Source: Desarmillaria ectypa
Lineage: Eukaryota > Basidiomycota > Agaricomycetes > Agaricales > Physalacriaceae
Reading direction: 5' to 3'
Assembly (NCBI GenBank): GCA_030407005.1
Contig: JAUDYN010000013.1
Coordinates: forward strand, 62,001-126,000
DNA length: 64,000 bases
Shown one piece after another: positions 38,608-50,290 of this stretch. Within the stretch, counting starts at the first letter, position 1; each line of letters starts with the position of its first letter. The notes beneath the pieces were generated by a model. It ran no database searches and was not told the origin of the DNA. It saw only the letters and a list, made by a program, of their open reading frames with translations. The position numbers were made by a program, and so were the translations under genes.

Positions 38608-40403
38608 GCCTTCCTATCGAATTCGGCAACCTAGAACGGAGGCAAACGGACGGATTCGGTTTTTGGCTGGATGAGGAAAAAGACAAACTGGACGACTGAA
38701 TCAAAAGAAGGGAAGCGATGGTTGCCTTCCACGTGCTGATGACTAAGACGGCGTCATCCTTTCGCCGAGTGGTCTAGATCCGTCCGTTGCCAAGGCCAAG
38801 GGATGACGCATACTTGCGCAATACTTTTACCGACTCGGACTGGTATTGTATACAATATAATATTCAGTGGACGAGTTGTAATAAAGCTCCACAGAAAAAT
38901 GTATTCTTAAAAATCCGACCCAATATCAACATCACTCATCACAGAAAAACCCCTTATCATCACGTTCTCGCTACTTCTAGCTCTTCACGTCAACCCAAGA
39001 TAGAAAATGGGGCTTGCTTAAACATTATTGCCCTGATCTACACCTGCTTTGACAATCTATCTCTGCATTCGGACGTAACCATGCGCAACGCCAACTCGTA
39101 TTCGGAGTCAAATCCCGCGGCATCTCGACCATCCGCCGGGCAGTAAGGCAGTATTACATTGATCGACGTCGGACCAAGTCAAACACTTCCTAATCAGATT
39201 GTTTTTCATGTTGGCCATTATGGAGGACATGCGAAGCAGTCTGAATGGCCTAGTTGGACATCTAAACCAATTATGAGGGAGGGCACCCCTGAGGCCCATT
39301 GTATATCGACAATCAGGACGCACATTTAGAACTTTGTCTTCCCCATAGAAAGTAAATTTTGAAACAAAGAGACCGCGGTACCTTGATAGCTATGAATAAC
39401 CGCATATCACAAGCGCCTGCATCCAAGTTTACGCGTCGCAGCCATCATGCCCTGATCTACAGCAGTACCCGGTATGTGATTCATTCAACGTACTAGGCAG
39501 TCATAGAATCAGATCATCGTTATTTATACACCTCACCGACATCTGATTCCCCCGGAATCATAAAAGGAACGGATATAGACCCCCCAGGGGATAAATCAAC
39601 CAACGAGATGAGTCTGAAGCATCCCCCTTCGGCTAGAAGAACTAACGCGAAGCGAAGGGTAGCAAATGGACACACGGAAATGGTTAAACAGAACGTCCAG
39701 CTTGCTACACTGCAATACCCCCTTGAGCATGGAACATATCCCGGACATAGCCATCTTGAGGGCTGAGGGCCTCGATCAGGCCTGGTAAACATTGCCCTTG
39801 TCCGAATATTTGGATGACCCCTTGGGAGATGCGACTCAACTACGGTGGACCTCACTCAGTAATGCAACTGTCGGAGCATCCTTCCGGCACCTATGATGTC
39901 CAGGAGTGCACAATAGGAGAGTTTCCCTTGATGGGGTCCTGATGAGTAAGAGGAATTGTCCGGAGGCGCATTTCAAGGCTATTAAATGGATGGACTATCG
40001 CTCTTGCCAAGTATGGAGAAGAAAACAGGGCCACGTCGTCATGTCATCCACGTGAAAGTGAACCTAGATTCGTCGCGGTATAAACTGCACAGCTCAACGA
40101 AGGTTCCATAATGCCTAGGCTCGATAAACACAGGATGCCGAACTTCGCATGGTCGGCTCGACCTCATTGAAGGTCACCAGCACACATACAGAGCATGCTA
40201 CCAAGTGCTCTTTGTGTGCTTCCTGGCATAAATGAATGCCAATGGGGAAGCCAAGGCCCTGGCAGCGGAATTGATGGTATATCGACCTGTTCTAGAAGAA
40301 ACTAAAATCGAAAAATCTCGCACTGGAGAATAGGAAACTAGTCCCATCACAATCGAAGGGCATCCCTTCTGCGCGGAACGTGTCCTTGGTGTAGTCATCG
40401 CGA
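38608..40403. other. upstream region and gene-free stretch inside the inverted-repeat spacer
   Basis: About 1.8 kb without supported genes. A short stretch near 38763-38780 (cgccgagtggtcta) resembles a tRNA D-arm, but nothing else of a tRNA follows. The region contains the presumed promoter of the 37355-38607 gene. Confidence 0.4.
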
Positions 40404-42306
40404 GGGAGCGAGCTCTCTGGACTTTGGATTACACCTTTCCTGTTGGAAAAGGACAGAGACTCAGATATGCAAACGACAGCTCCGTGCTCCGCTCGTAGCA
40501 GCCCGCGGCTCAGGTTGTACCCACCGGTGGGGGGGCGAAGTCTCTGTATTGGGGATGCAACTAGGGACTTTGAGAACGCCTTCTCTTCAGCCAACATTGG
40601 AGGAGAAACGGAGAGAGTGGAGTTCTGTGTGGAGTCCTGCCCTTCATTAGGCCAAAGACGGGCCGAGTTGCATAATATAGGAATGATACGAGACGAGACC
40701 CGTCTCTTCGGAGAACGACGGTACATCGCTGATATTATACACGGTCGAACTTTGCACAAGGTCACGAGAACATGTCTGTGGGGGATACAGGGCATGCTGT
40801 CTGCCACACGGTTGGATAGTCGAGACACCATTTACTTCTCGGCGTGGATGAGATATCGGTGGATGAGGTTACCAATGGGAAATATGGGAAATTGACGGTA
40901 GATTTTCTCCGGATCGTAGCCGGCGGATGGAGGCGTCTTGTTCCACAGGCAGAACCCCATGACGAAACTTGGAGCATTGTAGCATTAATGGAGTGGAAAT
41001 TTGGTTTGTGCTCGTCGCGAAAGTTTACAACAGGAAATAGGGAAGAGACGGCAAACACTTGGGTACCGCACGTTCATTTTTGCTGAGCGAGCGAGCGAGG
41101 TATCCAGCTCAAGTCCTCTCGAGTGGCCCCATCTTGGGTGATGAGATTGTCCCAAGGAATCGTAGAGTTACATCTCTCTATCGTAACACAAAAGAGGAGG
41201 AATCCTCCTTCCGGTGCGCTGGGATCGTATTCATCATCGTGGGGAATGTTCGGTCGACTCCTTTGTCATATTAGAGCGCGCTTTGTTGATCCTGAGTGGT
41301 TGAACGGAGTAAGGCGCCGTAAACTGTCAAAGTAAGGACTCCTCTTAATGGGATCATGAGAAGTAGGGACGCAAATGAAAATAATTGCGTTTTTGGGCTG
41401 TTCCAGCTTGTGTGTACCAACCGGACAGATATCGAGTATACGCGTATACGGACAGGGAAGGAGAAAGGGCCAGGGTGTTCCAGGAAGAGATGTCAGGGAC
41501 GGTCCATGCGGGCCGATGCCACACACACGCAAAAACCAAAAAAAAAAAATTCTTTTTTTCGGCAAGATAAACAGAGGACCTTCGCGGGCAGGAAATATCA
41601 AACCTTTCACCCAAAATATTACTGGGTAGAAAAATGGGTTACGACAAAACTCGACAGCCTTGCTGAAAGGCGTACGTTCCAAGTTCACCACCACGGTCTT
41701 TCGAGGGATAAAGGATATATTGTCTGTTGCTGATCACGATACTATTGCCGTTTGTCGAGTCCATTTTTCTTTGTGCGCTTCCCGACGGCAATGAAATACT
41801 GACAAATAACGTTTTCGAGGGGGGGAATGCTCGTCACCGACACGCATATAGAGCATGCTGTCTGATGCCAGATAGTCGATTATTTTTCACGTGCTTAATG
41901 ACATGAATGAAGGCCTGGCTGTGAATCGACCATAGATCTGTATCCATCGCCTTGTTCCACAAATGAGGGGGGAATCTCGGATGACAAAACCTGAATGATC
42001 GCGGCATCGAAAATGGTCGAACGTCCTTCTTCCTTCCCCGAGTCGTATTCCATGTATGATAATCATTTGAACGAACGTCAACTTTGAAAGTACGACGACA
42101 GGAAAAGGGGGAAGAGGTGGTTAGTACGTCAGCAAAAGCTCCAGAGATAAGGCTAGGACTTAGTCGAACGTCGTTCCAAGAACTGCGGTTGGGAATTAAA
42201 CGGCTAACTTTATGTGGTAGTGCTTGCTATCGGAGGGGTGTAAACTGGTACGCGGAACTGGGCTGCCCGTAGACGCTGCGTACATCCGACATGACGAGAA
42301 CTGGGT
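40404..42306 (-). repeat. inverted repeat 1, right arm (about 1.9 kb)
   Basis: Inverted partner of 34988-36860. The 98-codon frames at 36221-36517 and 40762-41058 differ by a single residue (I/V), showing near-identity. Outward of 42306 the two copies lose similarity. Confidence 0.85.
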
Positions 42307-43081
42307 GTGCGTCGAGAAATAGAGGCTCCGCACAGGATCGGTATATCTAACTTCCTACCCAAAAGGATACTGAAAGGCACGCCTTTGAGTTCTTGAACGA
42401 TATGGGGAGGTACATCATGCCGAGACCCGTCCATAAAATCGACCGTAGATTTTCTCCAGGAGCCTGAGGTAGCCGGTCACTAATACGAACTAGCAGATGA
42501 AGGCGCCTTGTTCGACAACTAGGGGCGCATTCACAAGAGATTGATGAACGAAACCTTGCATGACAATGATCGCGGCATCGAATTTGGCGGATACTCTTTA
42601 TGTGCTTCTCGACATAAATGAATATGCCATGCCATCTCGGATACCATCATGCTGCACGAGGGGATGGTGCCATACATCAGACTCTTTCCCTTACGAGTAC
42701 CAAGCTCGCTCGCTCGATACCGTCAGCTACCCATTGAAAAGAGCCCCGTCTTTAACCTCAAGGACCACGTGCCACCCTAGCTGCAAACGATAACTCCCTG
42801 GGAGCAGTAGGTCTACAAATCAACGGGAATAGCTTGGTATCTGGCGATAGTCGAGAATGAATGAATGCTGTTGCTGAGTAGGAAATTCTTGTGTATTAGT
42901 GGCCTGTTCTATGGCAGCGGCTAGCTAGAAGGACTCGGGACGGCGGGACGGTGGTATCGCTCACGAAGGGGGGCGAGCACGCCGGCGCATGCACAGATTT
43001 CTCCCTCATTAACTCTGATGAACATGCGCGGAGCCGAGTATAAAGTGAGTCTAACGTCATCCCAGAAATGAACGACCGACG

Positions 43082-44755
43082 GTGGTAGTGGTTGCTGCTG
43101 GAGGGGTGTAATGTCTTGCTGAAAGGGATTTCGTCTACTTCGGGAAAGTGATCTCTCTGATCTGGTGGACGGATGGTGTTTGTTCACCACGGGAGTGGCG
43201 AGATCACAGATAGTCCGATGTCCGCCGAGAAGGACCTATCAGTGGCATGTCCTCCTGCAGTCGTTCTCGCCCTCGCATCCTCGAGAGCGCGCCAAGAATA
43301 TTAGAATCTTCAGTCAACGTGTTCGTAACCAAAGGCAATTCATGGATGCATAAAGGCGCAATTCTAACGGTGCACGCGGGTGCTGGGAGAGAGATTGATC
43401 ATCCTCTTCTATTCGTCCACATTTGGAGCATCTATCGTCATGGGCAAAGGCCTCTGATACGCAGAACTGGACTATATGCAGGCGCTACGTACATCCGGGC
43501 ATGACGAAGACTGTGCCTAGTATTCCCCCCACTGAGGTAACTCGTCTTGGTTATGGATGTAAATCGGAAGAGTTGTACTTTGGGCTGCTGGGAGGAACAG
43601 CGCACGTTTTCAGATTCTGTGTACCAGCCAGGTAGGTACCGAGTACGGAACCACAGGAACAGGTGTAGATAGGATGGGACAGTAGGTGTACGTCAAGGAT
43701 GGACCGCAACGTCACCCGCATGCAAACGATTCGGCGAGCCTCGATGATCTCCGCACAGACTGTCTCGGCACATCAAACTTAATACCCAAAAGGATACTGC
43801 GTGAAAAGTGCTATTACGATAGGGCTCGGCGGCATTGCTGAGAGGCGCACCTTCAAGTGCTTGAACGATATTTCGGATATATTGTGATACTCAGTTGATG
43901 CACATAAATGGAACGTCGACAGAGGACAGCATGAGGTCCGCAAATCAACGTCGAGGCCGGCCTGTGAACCACATCGCAGCATCGATAGTAGATCTTCCCC
44001 AATCCGGATGGTAGCAGATTGTAGTCCTGCCCTCAATGAAGACCCCTCGTTCCGCAAATGGGAGCGTACCATGCAAGAAGATCGCGGCATCGAAGAGGAT
44101 GATTGCTTCTCCTTTTCTTCACAGGTCACCAAAGTGGTCATCAATGCTGTAGGCATCACAAAACGTCAAGCAATGAGATGCCGAGCAACGTTGGTGCCGT
44201 ACGTTCGCCTTTCAGCAAACAATAGCTCGAGATCATCGATAAGAGCTAAAGATGGGTGTTTCCGAAGATTGTTTTGTCTCGAGTAGTGCCTGTTGAGAAG
44301 CAGTTCATGAAAGATGGAATGAGCGGATCTGAAAAACCGATGTGAGACCGCTGGGATAGCCCGATGAGAATAATGAGTAATGAGCGACATTCGGAGATGA
44401 AGGAATGCCGTCGATTGGGATAGAGAAGCATGAAAAGTTCCTGTGGACGGTGTGAATCGGTTGTCTTAGGCTTCCTTAATTGAAGGAGGATCCTAAGGTT
44501 AGAACATTTCAGGCCGACACGGTGATAGAGCTCATTGTTAGGACCTCGAATAAGCAATCACACAGCTCGTTCCCTTCATATCCAACTCATATTCTGCACC
44601 TAGATTCTGAAGTTCATTAAGTGCCTAATAAAAGATGGCATAGTAAGGAAGCTCACCTCGGAACTGGAACGCTCCTTCAGAAGCTATCCAGAAGGCACAG
44701 ACAATAGCCTAGAAGTAGTCTTCGTCTCTCATGCCACTAACGGCTCCAGCCGCGC
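43082..44755 (-). repeat. inverted repeat 2, right arm (1.67 kb)
   Basis: Inverted partner of 26265-27938. Similarity stops at 43082 in the acacccctcc block; beyond it copy G resembles copy C (near 24100-24250) rather than copy D. Confidence 0.85.
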
Positions 44756-45639
44756 GCCGCAGAGCTATCGCATGAGAATGAGAAGGTAGTGATTGATAGC
44801 GGGTGACCTAGCGATTCGCCATGACGATAACTCGACGGTTCCACGTTCATTACGGCGATCTTTCTATCGCAGGACCTTGGACCGTCCCCCATCGCTTGAT
44901 AGGCACTCGTAAGTCACTTCCAGGGATGCTCCCCCGCCTATTACCTCAACAACTGATCCTCATTACAACAGCCGTATCCTGACTGTGCTTCTGGTGACAA
45001 AAATGCGCCTAAGGAGCGCGAGACCTTTACCATAGTCTGGAGAGAAATGTGATCTATTGAAAACGCAGTTGGATGAGAACGACGCGAGAAGGAATTGAGT
45101 GACGAGAGTCCACGAAATCACTTTTTGGTACGGATTTGTTATGATCTGGCTATGAATGAGCGCTGACTTTGTTGCAATCGTCTAAAATGACGCACATTCT
45201 AGAACCTTCATCGTCGCGACCATTCAAGCCGTATCCGCCTTTCGTACTCGCAAGGTTTCCTGCTAGGTATCCAGTTGAGCTTTGGCTCTAGGACATTAGT
45301 AGCATATACCCACTGTGTCTCGATGTCTCGACTCCGTAACGATATCCCTACAGCCTCATACCTATTTCCCATGGCCAGCATCTGCAGTAGACTTCCCCAT
45401 TTTACCACGCTCATCAGTTATTGTTAAAACTGTAAATTATGCGCTCACCTTGACAGTATAAAACTCCATGTTCTTTCGTTTTCGCCCTCGCGTCTTGTGT
45501 AAGAGTGAGAAAAAGCAGGCAGTACACAACGACAAAAGACTAACCTGGCATCCGTATTGTCCCGAATTCAAAACTAAACACCCCTGCGCTGCTTTTTCTC
45601 AAGTGGTGTCTGTTAAAAAAGACGCCATCTTGACCCGCG

Positions 45640-47050
45640 TCAAGTAATCGCACTCCTCAGTTGTACTCCGTGTATATGTTTAGAGCAGCATGTCTCAAAA
45701 AGCGACGTTCGACCGCTAGGATAGTACGGTGAGAATGAGGAACGACATAAGGAACGTCGTTGATTGGAAAAGAAGTGGATTGGTGGCCCGGCTCCACGAG
45801 GCTTCGGTTCTCTCTTGATTGAAGGAGGGGCGGCATCTTTGGATCCTAAGGTTAGAACATTTCAGGACGACAGATGATAGAGCTCACTATGAGGTCCTCG
45901 AATACGCAGACACATCCGCCCCTAGTTTCGTGTGCACGGTTCGTTGTCTTCATATGATATGCTCCTACATTCTGATGAACATGTGCAGAATTGAGCGTCT
46001 ATCGAAGCTCATTAGGACCCTGATAAAAGATGGAATAGTAAGGAGACCCACCTAGGAACTGGTAGCGCTCTTTCAAAAACTAGCCGGAAGGTCAGTGGAC
46101 CTAAACAATGACCCAGATGTAGTCTTTGTCTCTCATGCCATCAGCTATGCATCATATTCTGAGGGGCAGGGAGATATGATAGGAATGGAGAGCCAATGAA
46201 TGAGAGCAGGACACGAGATAAACGATGATAAGCCGCCCAGACATTTGCGCATGACCACCAAATGAATAATCGACGGTTCCACATTCATCGCTCGGCGACA
46301 GTCCCTCTGTTGCAGCACTTGGGACTAACCCACATCGCCCGATAGGCACTCGGGATGTACATGTCCCGTCAGGATAAGATAATCCTTCTACACCAGCCCA
46401 CAATCACCTAAGCAATGCCTTCCTCGCCTAGTGCCCCAGCGCTAGTCATCATTCTAGCAGCAGTGTCCTTGCTGCTCATCACCGCATTGGTGGTGACGAA
46501 AATGCGCCAAATGAGAGCAAGACTTTTTGGATGGTCTAGTGACCTGCTGTCCGAAAGGCAATTGGATGAGAACGAGGCGCGCCGCGGGAAGGAATTGAGT
46601 GATGAAGGGAAATCGTCCTTGGTACAGAATGGTACGAATTTTGTCGTGGTCTGGGGTATGAATGAGCGTTGATTTTGTGGCAGTCGTCTAAATTGACATA
46701 CTTTCCACCACCTTTGCCGTTGTGCATATTGGAACTGTACCCGCCTCTCGTACACGCAAAATTCCCTGCTAGATATACAGCTGAGTTACGGCTCTAGGAC
46801 ATGGGTAGCATATACTCACTGTCGCTCAATGTCCCCAGTCCATCTCTACAGCCTATACCCGCTCCCCATTGCCAGCGTCAATTTACCTCGTAATTCTACC
46901 GCGTCCATCAGTTGTTGTTACAAGCGTAGATTATGCACTCACCTTGACCGTAAACAAATCCGTGTCCCTACGTTTTCGACGCGACATCTACTGCAGGATA
47001 TGAGGAAATGCTTGAGGAACACGCCGGCAAATGACTGACCTTGTATCCGT
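45640..47050 (-). repeat. multi-kb repeat, copy H
   Basis: Shorter copy with the gccattttttct-type middle modules (45720-46060), the membrane-frame module (intact, 46415-46672, plus strand) and module 1 (46860-47050). A tRNA-like block follows at 47309-47404. Confidence 0.55.
46415..46672 (+). CDS. small predicted membrane protein carried in repeat copy H
   Basis: Uninterrupted 85-residue frame starting ATG CCT TCC. Residues about 9-27 (ALVIILAAVSLLLITALVV) form one strong transmembrane segment, followed by a basic stretch (TKMRQMRAR) and a hydrophilic tail (ERQLDENEARRGKELSDEGK). Homologous frames occur in copies A, C, F and G, where they are cut by stops, deletions or frameshifts; MPPPP start and hydrophobic core remain readable. 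Only copy H is intact. The topology suggested by the positive residues after the segment is tail in the cytosol. No family recognised. Coding status is uncertain: the frame may be a chance survivor in a decaying repeat. Confidence 0.4.
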   Translation: MPSSPSAPALVIILAAVSLLLITALVVTKMRQMRARLFGWSSDLLSERQLDENEARRGKELSDEGKSSLVQNGTNFVVVWGMNER

Positions 47051-47308
47051 GGTCTTGAATTCCAAACTCGTCCTGCTATTGATTGGCTATTGGTGTTTGA
47101 AAGTCCGGTGTTACTGCTGCAGAAGCTTCAAGACTCAAGAGAGCGCTAGACGCTTCAGTGCATAACTTTTCCTGGAAGACATCGCCGTTGGTATAGAGAA
47201 ACTGATGCCCGATCCGACACATGTTGCGCTGGATTAGAGAATAGAGATGATCGTAGCTGGACTGGAGAATCAACAAGAGTATTTGATAAGTAGTTACGTA
47301 AGTTTCAT

Positions 47309-47404
47309 TCTCTGGTAATATATTGGTTAGTATGCGTGCCTGTCATAATTGTTTCTTGCCGTTGTATCCCAGTCCAAGCTGGGTTCGACTCCCAACCTGA
47401 GAGA
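47309..47404 (+). repeat. tRNA-like sequence (Asp-like, with insertion)
   Basis: Plus strand: TCTCTGGTAATATATTGGTT and AGTATGCGTGCCTGTCATAA at the 5' side, where CCTGTCA resembles the tRNA-Asp anticodon loop (GTC). An extra stretch of about 30 nt follows, then a T-arm GGGTTCGACTCCC and CTGAGAGA pairing with the start. This is the best preserved of the tRNA-like blocks but still not a clean tRNA. Confidence 0.55.
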
Positions 47405-48125
47405 TTGTGTCGTTTGATTACAGTTCTAAGTTTACACTAGTTCTCTCTCGTTCTGTTGAAGGCTCGCTCGACGCTTCAAGCAGCAAACTACGTTCAGTCA
47501 CTGAACTACTAGAAGGGTAGGTTATGTAAACCAATGTTCCTCCAACCAACAAAGTTGGTGTACGCCCCTCCCTCATGTCTTGCAAAGTCATGACAAAATA
47601 TTACTATCACACTGCCACTACTTTCGCCGCTTTTGGGGACGAACTAGGATAGGTGAACTTGCCATGAACAGCCTGCCACTAAATTCTAGTATTCCGTAAA
47701 ATTATCCACATCTCAGCCGTACCAACACATTCTGTCCCTTGTGTGCCCTGAGATGCTATCAAAGTTACGCAGTAAGCGTGTTTCTGTGGAGCTCACTCAT
47801 ATCTTTCCTCTAAGTTGACAATACAACAAACGACTCTCCAAGGCAACTCGAACTCAGCCTTTCCTCATTCTGTGACATCGAAAATACTTAGCTTGCGAGG
47901 CAATGTATTAGTATAAGTATAGAATTATATGAATGTAAGTAGTTCTAGTAGCACAAATCGAGAGAAGAGCACGAAGTTCTTGCTCGCTGTGAAGAAAAGA
48001 CTACATCGTGTAAGTAAAGGAATACCAAGTATGGGATAGTAAATGGCAAGGAAGCTTGTGGAAAGATTTAAGATACAAAGGCAGCTCAAATCTGTAAAAG
48101 GACCGGAGTCTCCCATCGTTGACCT

Positions 48126-48492
48126 TTACTTGTTTCCGACTCCATTCCTCCCAGAGCCTGATTTAGTGGAATCTGGTTTCGGCTTAGGCTCGCTTCCATT
48201 TCCTGAAGAGCCTTGGCTAGTTGCAGTCTGACTTCCGCGAGGAATATATCTGTGATGCGCCGTATGACGTCTCTCATTCTTCGGACAGCGTAGAGCTCAC
48301 TTACCCTTGACTAGGGTTTGACGAACTAGTCCACATTGAGTCAGAGAGAAAGATACATGAATAGGGTGCGAACCTCGACAGTCCCCTGTGAATGCCATCG
48401 TGAGCATTTAAGATGCACAAATAAGAGATTCGAACGAATACACACCGAACACCTGAGAGGCCACGAATGTGTTTGAAAATGTTGAATTGCAT
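48126..48492 (-). CDS. small Gly/Ser-rich protein with a 12-nt exon (paralogue 2)
   Basis: Four exons on the minus strand: 48446-48492, 48374-48385 (12 nt), 48305-48325, 48126-48249; introns 60, 48 and 55 nt; 67 residues. The protein starts MQFNIFKHIRGLSG, passes through the small exons (SSSSNPSQ), has YIPRGS and a Gly/Ser/Lys/Pro-rich tail ending GNK. The exon structure is deduced by aligning three paralogues: every donor, acceptor and phase is shared with 55938-56344. A TATA-like tataaaagacag lies about 60 bp upstream (48546-48557, minus strand). No known family recognised. The spliced reading explains why unspliced frames look unconvincing. Confidence 0.6.
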
Positions 48493-48545
48493 CTTGGGAG
48501 AGAGGCGGAGGTAGTGTAGTGAAGGGATACGCACCTCACGCGCTG

Positions 48546-48557
48546 TCTTTTATACCA
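48546..48557 (-). promoter_or_regulatory. TATA-like element of Gly/Ser-rich gene (paralogue 2)
   Basis: The minus strand reads ggtataaaagacagcg, about 55-65 bp before the ATG. The same element stands before paralogue 1 (31591-31606), and a variant (ttataaagg) before paralogue 3 (56402-56408). Confidence 0.5.
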
Positions 48558-49439
48558 TAGCATATATTGATGTGTGTTCTATCGCTGGTATGCTACGATT
48601 TGACTGTCTTCGTACTACAAAATGCCGACGTTTCAGTATATGTCATAAGCACATCAGGATCTCCCGAAATCAAGGAACAGCGCAGTGTAAATCTTAGGAT
48701 GTGTACCATGCATGTATCACCGCGCAATGCGTTGATGGTACCGAAATCAGTACCAACTCGCCATCGTGTGTCATAAACCTAGGAAAGAGTGGGTACTCCT
48801 CGATCGTGTCATATGGACCAAGTACGGAGGGGACCAGCGAATAAAATACGGAGGAAAAGTTGATAGATTAATGAGAGGGATCCTGGTATGGAAACCTCGG
48901 TAATGATGAACAAGGCGGGTCGGCGGTATGGTTTACCAAGGTGACATCGTAGCATTATTTTAGACGATATCTATTTCCGAGGCGTCGGTAGAGCTCAGTT
49001 GAACAGAACATATTCCTGAAGATACATTAGAAGGCTAAAGTAATAGTCGACTAGGCTAGTCGGATAGATGTTCAGCGAAGGAGCTATGGGGAATTTAAGG
49101 CTTCCTAAAGGATGAAACCGTATAAGCGAGTGCCTGCTACAACGGTAGACCATGGTAGGCCAGGACTTGCGGGCCGATCGCCGTACTCAGTGCCTGCCGC
49201 GAAAGACGCGTCGTCGGCTCAATTCTTCAGGCGAAGTCCAATACTATTACTGCCCGAGACGCCCGAGGCTCAGCACATCATTCGTCCTTTCAACATGAAA
49301 ACTGAAAATAACGGCGGTGAAGCTATGCGACAGTGGGACGAAATTCGTCATTTGATTGTCTAGCGGTTGACTTCATTCCTCTTATAGCAATATTCCCATG
49401 TCGTTTGCATCTCGCCCGGAAACGCCTCTTCGTCATCGT

Positions 49440-50290
49440 CCAACGTGAAAGCGACGCCATCATCAATAGAGTCCGTTATTGCTTATCTTGCTGACAGTTT
49501 GAATGGAGAGCCAGATGTACCCCTGAGAATCTGCCTTCCACATTTTTGTATGTATCATCTCAAGCACGCTAGGCTGGCGAGGTTCGATCGTAAGACGAAG
49601 ACCCACATGCACAAATTTCCTGGCCATTCTACATTGTAGGATTTGTTTCCCGAACCCATTAAGCATCCTTGTTTATTAGGATTGTGCGGGCACATACAAA
49701 ACGTAAAACGCAATACTACGGATTTTTGAAGATACCCGGTAGATCCTTCGTCTCTAAAAAGCAAACTCCAACCCCTTACAGCTCCGTTCGCTAATGTGGA
49801 CCCCTCTCAAAAAGCACCTGTAGGCGATCATACATCCCACCGGTGCCCCGAATCATCAGCGCTTCGTTACCAACATTGCAAGCTACATAGAAATCAGGGT
49901 CTACAGAAGTGAGAAAAATCGGGAGTCAACTCGCTAGCTCTCTGAGAGATTCACTCAGCAGCGGACGGTTGATGAGCTCAGTTTGAATGCGGATTATCGA
50001 TGGTGTTGGGTTCGCAGACCACGCAGTTTCTAGAATCTGCATGACGTTTTTATGGTCCGTTTCTGAGGAGAGGAAAACACGGCCATTTGGTATCTAGGAT
50101 GAAGATTACTCTGCATGTTTCCTGGCATCGTAGTTTCTAGTTGGAGGATAGGACGACTGGAAGCCCCATCTCGACGGTTCCAGGCAGCACGATGGACGTC
50201 GATTCGAACCTGAAAACTTCGACGCGTCTGTAGCGTGGGAATCATCTGCCTTTCCAGAGACTACTCACTTTCAACCACCACCACCATCAC
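49440..50290 (-). pseudogene. inverted degenerate copy of the isochorismatase-like locus
   Basis: On the minus strand, 50290-50000 resembles the N-terminal coding part (ILETAWSANPTP versus ILETARSANPPP), and 49940-49780 resembles the intron and exon 2 (IRGTGGMYDRLQVLF-like). 49640-49440 resembles the downstream segment in opposite sense. Many stops and small deletions; not expressible as the original enzyme. Confidence 0.6.

Larger units (their letters stand above)
40404..45560 (-). repeat. multi-kb repeat, copy G (longest copy)
   Basis: Read on the minus strand it starts near 45560 (module 1), passes the decayed membrane-frame module (44930-45170, several stops), then a part nearly identical to copy D (44755-43082), then a part nearly identical to the end of copy F (42306-40404). 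It therefore holds, in one piece, sequences that are split between D and F on the left side. Confidence 0.6.
47930..49180 (-). repeat. duplicated segment carrying a Gly/Ser-rich gene (right copy, inverted)
   Basis: Inverted, diverged counterpart of 30950-32290, covering the downstream flank (cgatttgtgctactagaa-type block at 47945), the gene, its TATA-like element and about 600 bp of upstream flank. Confidence 0.6.

Noticed and set aside
38760..38800. Possible tRNA (gccgagtggtcta)
   Set aside because: Only a D-arm-like stretch; no anticodon arm, T-arm or acceptor pairing follows.
26861..44159. Identical 126-codon frames at 26861-27241 and 43779-44159
   Set aside because: Identity comes from the near-identical inverted repeat DNA; all frames on both strands are equally conserved, so it is not evidence of coding.
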